Source: Roseospira navarrensis
GTDB taxonomy: Bacteria > Pseudomonadota > Alphaproteobacteria > Rhodospirillales > Rhodospirillaceae
Assembly (NCBI RefSeq): GCF_009601025.1
Contig: NZ_WIVE01000048.1
Span: 1-32,860, forward strand
Length of the DNA stretch: 32,860 bases
Reading direction: 5' to 3'
A program made the translations under genes and the position numbers. Below, one piece after another: positions 15,134 through 24,399 of this stretch. Position 1 is the first letter of the stretch. Each line of letters begins with the position of its first letter. The notes under the pieces were generated by a model. The model was not told the DNA's origin. It did no database searches and was given only the letters and a program-made list of their open reading frames with translations.

Positions 15134-15165
15134 GGCGACGGACAGGACCCGCCCGGGTCGTCGCC
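15134..15165 (-). terminator. Strong hairpin downstream of the lipoprotein gene
   Basis: On the minus strand, GGCGAC (15165-15160) pairs with GTCGCC (15139-15134), and an inner GACCC/GGGTC stem adds 5 bp. A T6 run occurs on the same strand but only about 20 nt further on, so this is an atypical terminator at best. Confidence 0.35.
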
Positions 15166-15191
15166 TCCGGCGGGGCGCGGTGTCGGCGCGC

Positions 15192-15626
15192 TCAACGCTG
15201 GCCGGGCAGGGGACCGACCATAGGACCGGCCAGGGTGCGCGAGCTGACCACATGGCGCGGATCGGTCACGAGGCGCGGGGCCTCGCCCGGGACCTCCCGG
15301 TCGTAGCAGGTGATCTTGCCGATGGAGCGATAGCAGTACAGGCGGGTTTCCACCGGCTCGTTGGCGGGCAGGGGCTGGACGCAGTAGTAGCCGCCCGTGC
15401 TGTAGCGGACCAGCGAGCAATCGTGGCCGGTGGCCAGCGAAACCACGTGGTCGGGGATCGTCTTGTCGGTGGTGACGACAGTCGCGAGGTTGGCCGCGCC
15501 CAGCGTGCCGACCACCGGGTGCCCGGCGACGTCAAAGACGGTTCCGCATCCGGTCAGGGCCGCCAGCCCGACGATCATGGCGGCCACCCGGGCCGCGCCG
15601 GTCGGTCGCGAGGGTCGCGCCGTCAT
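15192..15626 (-). CDS. Small lipoprotein of unknown function
   Basis: A 144-residue predicted lipoprotein. The signal AARVAAMIVGLAALTGC ends in the lipobox LTGC with C27 as the modified cysteine. The mature part contains SLATGHDCSLVRYSTGGYYC and RLYCYRSIGKITCYDRE, with four further cysteines. Similar small lipoproteins with paired cysteines occur in Rhodospirillales as hypothetical proteins; I do not know a function. An in-frame ATG at 15638 is an alternative start. It is 226 nt upstream of the DUF2794 operon on the same strand, separated by a hairpin, so probably a separate unit. Confidence 0.75.
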   Translation of the reverse strand: MTARPSRPTGAARVAAMIVGLAALTGCGTVFDVAGHPVVGTLGAANLATVVTTDKTIPDHVVSLATGHDCSLVRYSTGGYYCVQPLPANEPVETRLYCYRSIGKITCYDREVPGEAPRLVTDPRHVVSSRTLAGPMVGPLPGQR

Positions 15627-15771
15627 CCTGTGTTCCATTCTGCACCCCGCGCGGCCAGTTCTTGGCCTGTGCCCGTATTGCACACACCGTCTCCCAACCC
15701 TACGTCCACCCCGGTTAACGATCGTTGAATCCCGATCCCCCGCCGTTCACCACTGGAGGCTCGACAGACCC

Positions 15772-16326
15772 ATGGCCGTTCATACTCCGATCTGCGATTT
15801 CGGCTGGCCCGCCCCGGATTTCTCCCTGCCCGGCGTGGACGGCCGGACATGGTCCCTTTCGGATGTGCGCGGCCCCAAGGGCACGCTGATCGTGTTCATC
15901 TGCAACCATTGTCCCTACGTGAAGGCGGTGATCGACCGCCTGGTGCGGGATGCGCACGCGCTGATGGACCAGGGGGTGGGCGTGGCGGCCATCTGCTCCA
16001 ACGATCCGGTGCAGTACCCGGATGACTCGTTCGAGAACATGAAGGCGTTCGCCGCGCAGCATGGGTTCCGCTTCCCCTATCTGCATGACGAGAGCCAGGC
16101 CGTGGCCAAGGCCTACGACGCCGTCTGCACGCCCGACTTCTTCGGCTTCGATGCCGGTCTTGGGCTGCAGTACCGGGGCCGCCTGGACTCGTCCGGCAAG
16201 CAGCCGGCCGCTCCCGACGCCCGCCGCGAGCTGTTCGGCGCCATGAGCGCGGTCGCCGACACCGGGCAGGGTCCCCGCGACCAGACCCCGTCCATGGGCT
16301 GCTCGATCAAGTGGAAGGCGGCCTGA
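15772..16326 (+). CDS. Thioredoxin-fold AhpC/TSA-type redox protein
   Basis: A 184-residue cytoplasmic protein of the AhpC/TSA redoxin family, PRX_like1 type. The N-terminal APDFSLPGVDGRTWSLSDV is the peroxiredoxin-like opening. The redox motif is CNHCPYVK with C44 and C47, a thioredoxin-like CxxC rather than the usual PxxxTxxC peroxidatic site. The end reads TPSMGCSIKWK, a family signature. Substrate is unknown; a role in oxidative stress or thiol exchange is inferred from the fold. The ATG at 15772 follows GGAGG by about 13 nt. It appears monocistronic. Confidence 0.85.
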   Translation: MAVHTPICDFGWPAPDFSLPGVDGRTWSLSDVRGPKGTLIVFICNHCPYVKAVIDRLVRDAHALMDQGVGVAAICSNDPVQYPDDSFENMKAFAAQHGFRFPYLHDESQAVAKAYDAVCTPDFFGFDAGLGLQYRGRLDSSGKQPAAPDARRELFGAMSAVADTGQGPRDQTPSMGCSIKWKAA

Positions 16327-16464
16327 TCGACCTCGGCGCACGGACGGTCGCGGCCCGCGCTCTCGCGTTGCCTTCGCCGCGCGCCGTCAGTATGGTGTGC
16401 GGCCCATGCTGGGCGGGCTTCGGACGGGCCTGCCCGCGCTTGTGTCCGTCGTGAGGAGATGACC

Positions 16465-17205
16465 GTGGCGAAGACGCCGAGGCGCCCAGAGAAGGAGACC
16501 CGCAAGGGCGGAACCGCCCCCGACGCCGGCCAGGGCGGGGACGACCGGGGCACCGTGGACCCCGCAGAGGAAGCCCTGTTCCGCGAGGTGGACGAAGACC
16601 TTCGTGCGGAACAGATGCAGAAGCTGTGGAAGCAGTACGGCGGCTACATCGTCGGCGCCGCCGTGATGGTGGTTGCCATCGTGGCGGGCTTCCAGGGCTG
16701 GACGGCGTGGCAGGCCTCGGTCCGCGCGGACGAGGCCGAACGGTACTTCAACGCGGTCTCCGGGCCCGGCGTGGGCGGCCCCGCGCTGGAGGCTCTCGCC
16801 GAAAATGGCGAGACGGGCTATGCACCGCTCGCCCGCCTGCAGCGGGCCAACCAGCTTGCCGACGAGGGCGACACCGCCGGGGCCATCGCGGCCTATGACG
16901 CGCTGGCCTCGGACGGCGGCGAACCGACGCCGCTGCGTCATCTGGCCTCGCTGCTGGCCGCGCTGCATGCCATGGAGGTGGAGGATCCGACCTCCGTGCG
17001 CGGGCGCCTGTCGCCTCTGACCGCCGACGACAGCCCATGGCGCTTCCTGGCGCGTGAACTGATGGCGACCCTGGACATGAAGGAAGGCCGCACGGCCGAG
17101 GCCCGCGAGACCTTTGCCGCCCTTGTGGATGAGCGCGACGCGCCCCCGGGCGTGCGGTCGCGCGCGACCGAGTTCCTGGCCATGCTGGGTGGGGACGAGG
17201 GCTGA
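16465..17205 (+). CDS. YfgM-like tetratricopeptide membrane protein
   Basis: A roughly 246-residue single-pass inner-membrane protein. A charged, disordered N-terminus (about 1-45) is followed by LRAEQMQKLWKQYG, one transmembrane helix (about 62-79) and a periplasmic helical-repeat domain resembling the YfgM/TPR_21 family. E. coli YfgM associates with SecYEG and periplasmic chaperones. I prefer the GTG at 16465, which has GAGGAG with a 6-nt spacer; an ATG at 16459 would abut that Shine-Dalgarno directly. bamB starts 2 nt after the stop, and der follows, the same order as E. coli yfgM-bamB-der. Confidence 0.86.
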   Translation: MAKTPRRPEKETRKGGTAPDAGQGGDDRGTVDPAEEALFREVDEDLRAEQMQKLWKQYGGYIVGAAVMVVAIVAGFQGWTAWQASVRADEAERYFNAVSGPGVGGPALEALAENGETGYAPLARLQRANQLADEGDTAGAIAAYDALASDGGEPTPLRHLASLLAALHAMEVEDPTSVRGRLSPLTADDSPWRFLARELMATLDMKEGRTAEARETFAALVDERDAPPGVRSRATEFLAMLGGDEG

Positions 17206-17207
17206 CC

Positions 17208-18563
17208 ATGCGCGTCCGTCGGAACCGAGGCATCCGGGCCGCCCTGGCCATCGCCGCCTGCGCCGGCGTGCTGGCCGGATGCGATACCTTCGGCTGGTTG
17301 GGGGCGGAGACCCAGGACCCGCTGCCGGGGCAGCGCATCAGCGTGCTGGAGCGCGAGGCGCGCCTGTCGGCGGACGTGACCGGCGGCGCCGAGGAAATTC
17401 TCCTGCCGGCGCCCGAGCCCAACGACGACTGGCCCATGGCCGGCGGCTATGCCAATCACGCCATGCACCATATGTCGCTGGGCGATGCGCCGCAACAGGT
17501 CTGGCGCACTGATATCGGGGCCGGTGCGGGGTCACGCGACGCCCTGCTGTCGGAGCCCGTGATCGGGGGCGGGCGCATCTACACCATCGACGCCGATGCC
17601 GAGGTGCGAGCCTACGACCTGGCCAACGGCGCGCGCCTGTGGGCGCGTGAGCTGCCGGACCCGGACCGCGAGGAAGACGACGGCTACCTTCTGGGCGGCG
17701 GCATCGCCTATGGCGCCAACGAGCGGCTCTACGTCACCACCGGGTTCGGCAAGGTGATCGCGCTCGACGCCGCCAACGGCCAGGAGATCTGGCGCGAGGA
17801 TGTGGGCGTTCCCGTGCGCGCCGCGCCCACCCTGAACAGCGGACGCGTGTTCGTGGTCACGGTGGACAACCAGACCATCGCGCTTGCCGCCCAGAACGGC
17901 CAGAAGCTCTGGACCCACGCGGGGGCGGAGGAGGTGGCGAGTCTGCTCGGCGCGCCGGCTCCCGCCGTGGATCAGGGGGCCGTGATCGTAGCCTACTCTA
18001 CCGGCGAGCTGTTCGCGCTGCGGGTCGAGACCGGGGCCGTGCTGTGGCAGGACTCGGTGACCACCGTGCGGCGCACCGATGCGGCGGGCAACCTGCGCGA
18101 CATCCGGGCGCGGCCGGTCATGGCCGGCAACCGGGTTTATGTGGTGGGGCACAGCGGGCTGATGACGGCCATCGACCTGGCCACGGGCGAGCGCATCTGG
18201 CAGGCCGACCTGGGCGGCGTCCAGCAGCCCTGGGTGGCCGGGCGCTATCTGTTCGTGATGACCGGCGAGGCGGATCTGGCCGCCGTCTCGGCGAAGGACG
18301 GCAGCATTCTCTGGGTCACGCCGCTGCAGCGGTGGGAGGATCCCGAGGACAAGGAAGGCCCCGTGACCTGGACGGGTCCGCTGCTGGCCTCCGACCGGCT
18401 GGTGGTGGCGTCGAACACCGACGAGATCCTGGCGATCTCGCCCTACGACGGCGCCTTGCTGGGCTATGTGGAGGCGCCGGGCAGCGTGACCATCCCGCCC
18501 GTGCTGGCCCGTGACACCCTGGTCATCCTGACCGACAGCGGCGATCTCGTCGCCTATCGCTAG
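17208..18563 (+). CDS. bamB: Outer-membrane assembly lipoprotein BamB
   Basis: A 451-residue lipoprotein with the lipobox VLAGC (C25), so it is exported and lipidated. The body is a PQQ-like beta-propeller built of repeats such as VYTIDADAEVRAYDLANG-type blades: IYTIDADAEVRAYDL, VIALDAANGQEIW, LFALRVETGAVLW, MTAIDLATGERIW, LAAVSAKDGSILW. BamB is an accessory part of the BAM complex, which inserts beta-barrel proteins into the outer membrane. The start is 2 nt after the yfgM-like stop, and der follows after 36 nt. Length is somewhat above that of E. coli BamB, as usual in alphaproteobacteria. Confidence 0.93.
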   Translation: MRVRRNRGIRAALAIAACAGVLAGCDTFGWLGAETQDPLPGQRISVLEREARLSADVTGGAEEILLPAPEPNDDWPMAGGYANHAMHHMSLGDAPQQVWRTDIGAGAGSRDALLSEPVIGGGRIYTIDADAEVRAYDLANGARLWARELPDPDREEDDGYLLGGGIAYGANERLYVTTGFGKVIALDAANGQEIWREDVGVPVRAAPTLNSGRVFVVTVDNQTIALAAQNGQKLWTHAGAEEVASLLGAPAPAVDQGAVIVAYSTGELFALRVETGAVLWQDSVTTVRRTDAAGNLRDIRARPVMAGNRVYVVGHSGLMTAIDLATGERIWQADLGGVQQPWVAGRYLFVMTGEADLAAVSAKDGSILWVTPLQRWEDPEDKEGPVTWTGPLLASDRLVVASNTDEILAISPYDGALLGYVEAPGSVTIPPVLARDTLVILTDSGDLVAYR

Positions 18564-18599
18564 CCGCCGGCGGACCGCGCGGCCACTGGATCCCGTGAC

Positions 18600-20054
18600 A
18601 TGACTCCCCTGACCGTCGCCATCATCGGCCGCCCCAACGTGGGCAAGTCCACCCTGTTCAACCGGCTGGCCGGGCGCCGGCTGGCCATCGTCCATGATCG
18701 GCCCGGGGTGACCCGCGACCGCCGCTTCGCGGACGGGCGTCTGGGTGACATGCCCCTGCGCATCGTGGACACGGCCGGCCTGGAGGAGGCGCCCGCCGAT
18801 GCCCTCGAAACCCGCATGCGGCTTCAGACGGAACGCGCGCTGGCCGAGGCCGACGTCGCGCTGATGCTGATCGACGCCCGCGTCGGGGTCACCCCCATGG
18901 ACGCGCACTTCGCCCAGGTGCTGCGGGAATCACCGACGCCGGTGATCCTGGTCGCCAACAAATGCGAGGGGGGCGCCGGGGAGGCCGGGCTGTACGAATC
19001 CTTCGGGCTCGGGCTGGGCGATCCCGTGCCGCTGTCGGCCGAGCACGGCGAAGGGCTGGCCATGCTCTACGAGGCTCTTCTGCCGCACGAGGCGGCGCTC
19101 AAGGAGCGGCGGGCGGCCGAGGGCCTGGATGTCGACGCGGCCGCCAGGGTCGGGGACGGGGACGCCCTGCCGGAGGATCTGGAGGCGCGCGCCGCCGCCG
19201 GGGCCGACGACGACGTGGAGGAAGAGCCTGAAGACCCCGGCAAGCCGCTCAATCTGGCCATCGTCGGGCGGCCCAACACCGGCAAGTCCACCCTGGTCAA
19301 CCGCCTGCTGGGCGAGGACCGGCTGTTGACCGGCCCGGAAGCCGGGGTCACGCGGGACGCGATCACGGTGGACTGGGAGCACGCCGGCCGCCGTATCCGG
19401 CTGGTCGATACCGCCGGGATGCGCCGCAAGGGCCGCGTGACCGAAAGCCTGGAGAAGCTGTCCGTCGCCGACACCCTCAACGCCATCCGCCTCGCCGAGG
19501 TGGTCGTGCTGATGATGGACGCCGATATGGTCATGGACCGCCAGGACCTGACCATTGCCCGCATGGTGGTGGAAGAGGGCCGGGCGCTGGTGCTGGCCGT
19601 GAACAAGTGGGACGCGGCCGCCGACCGCAGTGCAACCCTGCAGCGCCTGCGTGACCGACTGCAGACCTCGCTGGCTCAGGTGCGCGGCATTCCCTACGTC
19701 ACCATCTCGGGCCTGACGGGCCGCAACCTGGATCGCCTGATGGACACGGTGCTGGAGACCCACGCGATCTGGAACCGGCGCATCTCGACGGGTCGGCTGA
19801 ACCGCTGGCTTCTGGCGGCGACCGAGGAGCATCCGCCGCCCATGGGCAAGCACGGCCGACGCATCCGCCTGCGCTACATGACCCAGGCGAAGGCCCGGCC
19901 GCCCACCTTCGCGGCGTTCTGCTCCCGCCCGGAGGACCTGCCGGACAGCTACGTGCGCTATCTCGTCAACGGCATGCGCGACGCCTTCGGGTTCGAGGGC
20001 GTACCCGTCCGCCTGTACCTGCGCAAGAGCGAGAACCCGTACGCCCGGCACTGA
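18600..20054 (+). CDS. der: Ribosome-associated GTPase Der (EngA)
   Basis: A 484-residue GTPase with the two tandem G domains unique to Der, needed for 50S ribosomal subunit assembly. The first P-loop is GRPNVGKS (10-17) with DTAGLEE (57-63) and NKCE (120-123) in place of NKxD, a variant common in alphaproteobacterial Der. An acidic linker (about 180-213, with [10 protein letters not shown]) leads to the second P-loop GRPNTGKS (223-230), [10 protein letters not shown] (270-279) and NKWD (335-338). A KH-like domain closes the protein. It is co-directional with bamB. Confidence 0.97.
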   Translation: MTPLTVAIIGRPNVGKSTLFNRLAGRRLAIVHDRPGVTRDRRFADGRLGDMPLRIVDTAGLEEAPADALETRMRLQTERALAEADVALMLIDARVGVTPMDAHFAQVLRESPTPVILVANKCEGGAGEAGLYESFGLGLGDPVPLSAEHGEGLAMLYEALLPHEAALKERRAAEGLDVDAAARVGDGDALPEDLEARAAAGADDDVEEEPEDPGKPLNLAIVGRPNTGKSTLVNRLLGEDRLLTGPEAGVTRDAITVDWEHAGRRIRLVDTAGMRRKGRVTESLEKLSVADTLNAIRLAEVVVLMMDADMVMDRQDLTIARMVVEEGRALVLAVNKWDAAADRSATLQRLRDRLQTSLAQVRGIPYVTISGLTGRNLDRLMDTVLETHAIWNRRISTGRLNRWLLAATEEHPPPMGKHGRRIRLRYMTQAKARPPTFAAFCSRPEDLPDSYVRYLVNGMRDAFGFEGVPVRLYLRKSENPYARH

Positions 20055-20070
20055 CCGGGCGGCGAGGCGC

Positions 20071-20292
20071 CTATTCCTTGGTGGAGTCCGACAGGCGCCC
20101 GGCGGCGTCGCCGACCCCCTCAAGGTTGCCCTTGGTGCCCTCGATGTTGCTGGATGCCGTGTCCGAATTGTACTTCATCGTGGACAGGCCATCGTCGATC
20201 GCATCCGTGATCGCGTTGGACCCGGTGACGTTGGTGACGGAGCGGACCAGATTGGTGGCCTCGCCCAGCATGGACGAAATCTTGGAAAACAT
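20071..20292 (-). CDS. Small Ser/Thr/Asn-rich protein of unknown function
   Basis: A 73-residue protein without cysteine or a signal peptide. It starts MFSKISSMLGEATNLVRS and continues with helical, Asp/Ser/Asn-rich sequence ending LSDSTKE. I do not recognise a family. The ATG at 20292 has GGAAGGA about 9-15 nt upstream; a longer frame to 20355 has an unlikely composition. Its codons use less extreme third-position GC than flanking genes, but the reading frame is clean. It converges on der with only 16 nt between the stops. Confidence 0.6.
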   Translation of the reverse strand: MFSKISSMLGEATNLVRSVTNVTGSNAITDAIDDGLSTMKYNSDTASSNIEGTKGNLEGVGDAAGRLSDSTKE

Positions 20293-20382
20293 CGGCGCAT
20301 TCCTTCCCTGATCGAGACTGAACCGATTCCAACATAGGAAGAACCGGCGCACCAAGGCTTTTGTGCAGGGTCGGTGTCTTTT

Positions 20383-20727
20383 TTAGGGCGCGCTGCCCAG
20401 CACGCGGCGGCCCGCCTCGGTCAGCTTGCAGACCTGCCAATCCGGTTTCAGGGGATTGGCGAACCACGGTTCGGCCCAGCCGGCGTCCAGGCACGCTTTC
20501 ACGAGGCGGGCGCTGACGCGGCGGCCGTTGTGGTCGAACAGGGGCAGCTTGCCGCCGGCCTGCTCCAGCCCGCGCGCCAGCCACGCGCGTTGCGCCTTGG
20601 TGGGGCGCTTGGTGGAACCCTTCGCGGCGGCACCCTTGACGGCGACCGGGCCCGCGCCCACGCTGCCGGGCGAGGCGGGAGAGGGCTCGGCGGGGCCGGC
20701 GGCTCTGGATGAGGGGCGCGCGCTCAT
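20383..20727 (-). CDS. Conserved hypothetical protein, possible winged-helix fold
   Basis: A 114-residue protein with a disordered Ala/Pro/Ser-rich N-terminus (about 1-45) and a compact C-terminal domain. That domain reads KAQRAWLARGLEQAGGKLPLF, then RLVKACLDAGWAEPWF, and NPLKPDWQVCKLTEAGRRVL. The helix pattern and the LTEAGRRVL ending suggest a winged-helix-like unit, and similar hypothetical proteins occur in Rhodospirillales. Function is unknown. It is divergent from cutA, with 35 bp between the two starts. The ATG at 20727 is preferred over one at 20763 because the latter would run into the cutA start. Confidence 0.68.
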   Translation of the reverse strand: MSARPSSRAAGPAEPSPASPGSVGAGPVAVKGAAAKGSTKRPTKAQRAWLARGLEQAGGKLPLFDHNGRRVSARLVKACLDAGWAEPWFANPLKPDWQVCKLTEAGRRVLGSAP

Positions 20728-20762
20728 GTCGGCATGGTAGGCACCCCGCCGGGAGGAGTGCA

Positions 20763-21086
20763 ATGGATTACTGTCTCGTCTACATGACCGCCGGATCCCA
20801 CGAGGAAGCCGTGCGCATCGGCCACGCCCTGGTGGCGGAGAATCTGGCCGCCTGCGTCAACGTGCTGGGGCCGATCACGTCCATCTTCCGATGGGAGGGG
20901 GCGACCCAGGAAGACACCGAGGTCGCCTTCCTCGCCAAGACCCGGCGCGAGCTGGTGGAGCCCCTGTCGGCGCGGGTGCAGGCGCTTCACTCCTATGACT
21001 GCGCCTGCGCCGTGGCCCTGCCGATCCAGGGCGGCAACCCGCGTTTTCTTCAGTGGCTGGATGGGGAAACGGCTCCAGGGGATTGA
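20763..21086 (+). CDS. cutA: Divalent-cation tolerance protein CutA
   Basis: A 107-residue CutA1 protein, a small trimeric cytoplasmic protein with a PII-like fold. The opening YCLVYMTAGSHEEAVRIGHA, ENLAACVNVLGPITSIFRWEG, and the H76-containing ALHSYDCACAVALPI are family marks. CutA has been linked to copper tolerance in E. coli, but its biochemical role is unsettled. The ATG at 20763 follows GGGAGGAG by 4-5 nt; the longer frame from 20709 is not credible. It converges with ispDF, 27 nt apart. Confidence 0.92.
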   Translation: MDYCLVYMTAGSHEEAVRIGHALVAENLAACVNVLGPITSIFRWEGATQEDTEVAFLAKTRRELVEPLSARVQALHSYDCACAVALPIQGGNPRFLQWLDGETAPGD

Positions 21087-21113
21087 AAAGACAGAACGAT
21101 AGTCGCTGCCACC

Positions 21114-22304
21114 TCACCCCGGTAGTGACACCGTCGCCGTGGCCTGGGCGGCCATGCCCTCGCCGCGGCCGGTGAAGCCCAGGCGCTCGGTGGTGGTCGC
21201 CTTGACCGCCACCCGGCCGCCGTCCAGGCCGAGGATCTCGGCGATCCGCCCGGCGATGGCGGCGCGGTGCGGACCGATCTTGGGGCGCTCGCACATCACC
21301 GTCAGATCCAGGTGCACGATGCGGCCGCCCAGGGCGTCCACCAGCGCGCCGGCATGGCGCAGGAACACATCCGAGGGCGCGCCCTTCCAGCGGTCGTCGG
21401 TGGGCGGAAAGTGGCGGCCGATGTCGCCGGCGGCGATCGCGCCGTAGATGGCATCGGCGAGCGTGTGCAAGGCCACGTCCGCATCGGAATGGCCCATCAG
21501 CCCCTGATCGTGGGGAATGCGGATGCCCCCCAGAACGATGTGATCGCCGGGCCCGAAGGCGTGGACGTCGAAGCCGCTCCCCACGCGCGTCTCGCCCGGC
21601 CCCTGGAAGCGGCGTTCGGCGCGGCGCAGGTCATCGGTCGTGGTGATCTTCACGTTGCGCTCGGCCCCGGGCACGATCCAGACGGCGCCCCCGGCGGCCT
21701 CCAGCACGGCGGCGTCGTCGGTGAGCGTCTGGCCGGCGGCGGCGCGGTGGGCCGCCAGCAGGTCGGGGAAGCGGAACCCCTGCGGCGTCTGCGCCCGCCA
21801 CAGGCCCGCGCGGTCCACGGTCCCCGAGATGCGGCCGTCCGCATCCACCCGCTTCAGGGTGTCGGCCTGGGCCACGGCCGGAATGGTGCCGGCGTGCGCG
21901 TCGAGCGCGGCAATGACGCGGTCCACCACATCCGGCGTCAGGAAGGGCCGGGCGGCGTCGTGGATCAGCACCTGATCGGGGTCGAGGTCGGCCACACTCT
22001 CCAGCCCCAGCCGGACCGAATCCTGCCGCTCCGCCCCGCCGGGCACGGGCTCCAGCAGGTCCAGACCGCGCGCGGCCTGATCGTAAAGCGGGCGGTCGTC
22101 CGGGTGGATGACCACCCGCACCGCCGTGATGTCCGGGTGCGCGGCGAAGGTGGCGAGGCAGTGCCGCAGAATCGGTCGGCCGCCAAGCGAGAGGTACTGC
22201 TTGGGCAGGTCCCCGCCCAGCCGGTAGCCGCGCCCGGCCGCCACCACCAGGGCCACCCGCCGGGGCCCCCCCTTGCGCTTCGTCTCCGCCGCCGCGTCCG
22301 TCAT
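21114..22304 (-). CDS. ispDF: Bifunctional MEP cytidylyltransferase / MECDP synthase IspDF
   Basis: A 396-residue fusion catalysing the third and fifth steps of the MEP pathway for isoprenoid precursors. The IspD half (about 14-235) begins VALVVAAGRGYRLGGDLPKQY, the nucleotide loop, and contains LIHDAARPF (113-121). The IspF half starts at RVGSGFDVHAF (240-250), with metal ligands D246 and H248 and the third ligand H280 in GHSDADVALH. The fusion is common in alphaproteobacteria. It is divergent from the CcsA/HemX-like gene with a 168-nt gap, which must hold both promoters; that gap also contains a short CGCGAACAC tandem duplication near 22414-22431. Confidence 0.96.
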   Translation of the reverse strand: MTDAAAETKRKGGPRRVALVVAAGRGYRLGGDLPKQYLSLGGRPILRHCLATFAAHPDITAVRVVIHPDDRPLYDQAARGLDLLEPVPGGAERQDSVRLGLESVADLDPDQVLIHDAARPFLTPDVVDRVIAALDAHAGTIPAVAQADTLKRVDADGRISGTVDRAGLWRAQTPQGFRFPDLLAAHRAAAGQTLTDDAAVLEAAGGAVWIVPGAERNVKITTTDDLRRAERRFQGPGETRVGSGFDVHAFGPGDHIVLGGIRIPHDQGLMGHSDADVALHTLADAIYGAIAAGDIGRHFPPTDDRWKGAPSDVFLRHAGALVDALGGRIVHLDLTVMCERPKIGPHRAAIAGRIAEILGLDGGRVAVKATTTERLGFTGRGEGMAAQATATVSLPG

Positions 22305-22472
22305 TGTCTTCGCCAGTCCCGTTGATGGTGTTCGCCCCGCCCGCGCGGGGCGGCGCAGGGTAGTGCATTCCCGCGCGCGCGCAAATCCCTGAACGCGCCG
22401 GGGCTATCGCGACCGCGAACACCGCGAACACCGCGCGTTGTGGCGGCCCGGGCCGCGCGCTATAGTCCGGCC

Positions 22473-23273
22473 ATGGCGAATGCACTCGGACTCCACCTCG
22501 CGGCCATCGCGACCCTGTTGCCTGCGGCGGTCCTGCCGCTGTGGCGGACCCTGCGTCCATCGTGGCAGGCGGGGGCGACGGTTCTGGCCGCCATGGGGCC
22601 GACGACCTGGGTGACCTATCAGCTCACGGAAGGCTGGCATACGGGCTTCTCGGCCACGCTCTGGGTCGCCATCGCCACCAGCGCCCTGGTGTTCTTCGTC
22701 GTCACCATGGTGAACCGGCATGCGTGGCGGCTGGCCACCCTTCTGATGCCGTACCTCGCCATCCTGGGGCTGCTGGCGGCGGTCACCGCAGAGGACCCGG
22801 GCCCCGTGCTGGCGATGCGCGGGCAGGCCCCGCCGGCTTGGCTGGTGTTCCACATCGTCGTGTCGGTGGTGACTTATGCCCTGCTGACGGTTTCGGGGGT
22901 CTCGGCCCTGGCGGCGTTCCTGCAGGAACGAGCCCTGAAGCGCAAGCGGCCCAACCGCCTGACCCGGCTGTTGCCGTCGGTCACCGAGTCGGAGCGACTG
23001 TCGGTGGGGTTGCTGTCCATGGGCGAGGCGGTGCTGGGGCTCGGCCTGCTCAGCGGCATGGCGGTGTCCTACTTCACCGCCGGGACGCTGCTGGTGCTGG
23101 ATCACAAGACGCTGCTGTCGGTGCTGGCGTTCCTGGTCATCGGCGGCCTGCTGGCGGCGCACGCCTGGGCGGGCGTGCGCGGACGGGCGGCGGCGCGCTA
23201 TCTGCTGCTGGGGTATCTGCTGCTGACGCTGGCCTTTCCGGGCGTGAAGTTCGTCAGCACGATCTTGGCGTGA
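22473..23273 (+). CDS. Cytochrome c assembly (CcsA/HemX/YpjD-like) membrane protein
   Basis: A 266-residue integral membrane protein with about eight hydrophobic helices. It resembles the cytC-assembly family (CcsA/HemX/YpjD): the periplasmic segment LAMRGQAPPAWLVFHIVVSV with its histidine, the long helix YALLTVSGVSALAAFLQE, the RALKRKRPNRLTRLLP loop and the later LVLDHKTLLSVLAF histidine. Members handle heme or act as YpjD-type proteins; which applies here is not clear. The ATG at 22473 is chosen; an upstream in-frame start at 22440 lacks support. No other cytochrome c maturation gene is in the window. Confidence 0.8.
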   Translation: MANALGLHLAAIATLLPAAVLPLWRTLRPSWQAGATVLAAMGPTTWVTYQLTEGWHTGFSATLWVAIATSALVFFVVTMVNRHAWRLATLLMPYLAILGLLAAVTAEDPGPVLAMRGQAPPAWLVFHIVVSVVTYALLTVSGVSALAAFLQERALKRKRPNRLTRLLPSVTESERLSVGLLSMGEAVLGLGLLSGMAVSYFTAGTLLVLDHKTLLSVLAFLVIGGLLAAHAWAGVRGRAAARYLLLGYLLLTLAFPGVKFVSTILA

Positions 23274-23343
23274 AGCCAAAACAGGCAGGTCGCGCAAAAA
23301 ACGGACGCATCACCCCGCAGAGGGCTCGCCAACTGCCTAAACA

Positions 23344-23365
23344 GTGTGCATAATGCGCCGCACAC
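23344..23365. promoter_or_regulatory. Palindrome and -10-like sequence before dusB
   Basis: GTGTGC (23344-23349) and GCACAC (23360-23365) are perfect inverted repeats around 10 nt. Overlapping them is CATAAT (23349-23354), a good -10-like hexamer, although no -35 match is evident. Transcription from it would start near 23361, about 30 nt before the chosen dusB start. It could be the operator/promoter of the dusB-ntr operon. Confidence 0.35.
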
Positions 23366-23391
23366 CCAGCCTCAGGCCGCGTATCCGCCCC

Positions 23392-24399
23392 ATGACCCTT
23401 TCCATCGGTCCCGTTCACCTGGACGCCCCGGTCCTGCTCGCGCCCATGTCGGGCATCACGGACGGACCGTTCCGGCGGCTCGCCCATCGGTTCGGCTGCC
23501 CGCTGTCGTTCTCCGAGATGATCGCCAGCGGCCGCGTGGCCGCGCGGCACGACGAGACGTTGCGCATGGGGACCGGCGGCCCCGAGGCGGGCCCGGCCGC
23601 CGTCCAGCTCGCCGGGTGCGAGCCGGACGTGATGGCCGAGGCCGCCCGCATCTGCGCGGATCGGGGCGCGGCCCTGATCGACATCAACATGGGCTGTCCG
23701 GTCAAGAAGGTGGTCAAGGGTCAGGCGGGCTCGGCGCTGATGCGCGACGAGCGCCTGGCCGCCGCCATCATCGCGGCGGTGGTGAAGGCCGTGGCCCTGC
23801 CGGTGACGCTGAAGATGCGGACCGGCTGGGACCCCGAGACCCGGAACGCGCCGCGTCTCGCCCGCATCGCCGAGGACCTGGGCGTGCGCATGGTCACGGT
23901 CCACGGCCGCACGCGCGACCAGATGTACGGCGGTCGGGCCGACTGGGCCTTCATCGGCGAGGTCAAGGCGGCCGTCTCGATCCCCGTGATCGGTAACGGT
24001 GACGTGGCCTCGGTTGAGGATGCGCGCCGGCTGATGGCCGTCTCGGGCGCCGATGGCGTCATGATCGGGCGCGCCGCTCAAGGACGACCCTGGCTGCCCG
24101 GGCTGGTCGCGCACGGCCTGACCACGGGCACGTCGCCCGCCGCGCCGGACCTCTCGACACGGGCCGCGGTCGCCCTGGAGCATTTCGATGCGCTGTGCGC
24201 GCATTATGGGGAATACCGGGGGCTCCGTCTGGCGCGCAAGCACATGGCCTGGGCCGTGGACGGGGTGCGCGACGCCAATGGGTTCCGCCGCGCCTTCAAC
24301 GCCGAGACCGACGCCGCCCGCGCCCGCGATCTGGTGCGGGCGTTCTGGCGGGAGGTCGCGGCAGAGCCCGAAACGGGCGAGGGGAGGGTCGCGGCATGA
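23392..24399 (+). CDS. dusB: tRNA-dihydrouridine synthase DusB
   Basis: A 335-residue flavoenzyme that reduces uridines of tRNA to dihydrouridine. The FMN barrel shows [15 protein letters not shown] (16-30), the catalytic cysteine C102 in [36 protein letters not shown] and the phosphate loop [20 protein letters not shown]. The C-terminal tRNA-binding helical domain is present. The ATG at 23392 lacks a strong Shine-Dalgarno; an ATG at 23353 overlaps the -10-like element and is less likely. The stop overlaps ntrB as ATGA; dusB ahead of ntrBC is an ordering known from many alphaproteobacteria. Confidence 0.95.
   Translation: MTLSIGPVHLDAPVLLAPMSGITDGPFRRLAHRFGCPLSFSEMIASGRVAARHDETLRMGTGGPEAGPAAVQLAGCEPDVMAEAARICADRGAALIDINMGCPVKKVVKGQAGSALMRDERLAAAIIAAVVKAVALPVTLKMRTGWDPETRNAPRLARIAEDLGVRMVTVHGRTRDQMYGGRADWAFIGEVKAAVSIPVIGNGDVASVEDARRLMAVSGADGVMIGRAAQGRPWLPGLVAHGLTTGTSPAAPDLSTRAAVALEHFDALCAHYGEYRGLRLARKHMAWAVDGVRDANGFRRAFNAETDAARARDLVRAFWREVAAEPETGEGRVAA

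Noticed and set aside
14585-15253. Longer form of the DUF2794 protein
   Set aside because: The extra 96 residues are low complexity, cover an intergenic hairpin and run into the lipoprotein gene.
14859-16326. Long N-terminal extension of the thioredoxin-fold gene
   Set aside because: The frame is open far upstream, but that DNA is opposite the lipoprotein; GGAGG and the family N-terminus point to the ATG at 15772.
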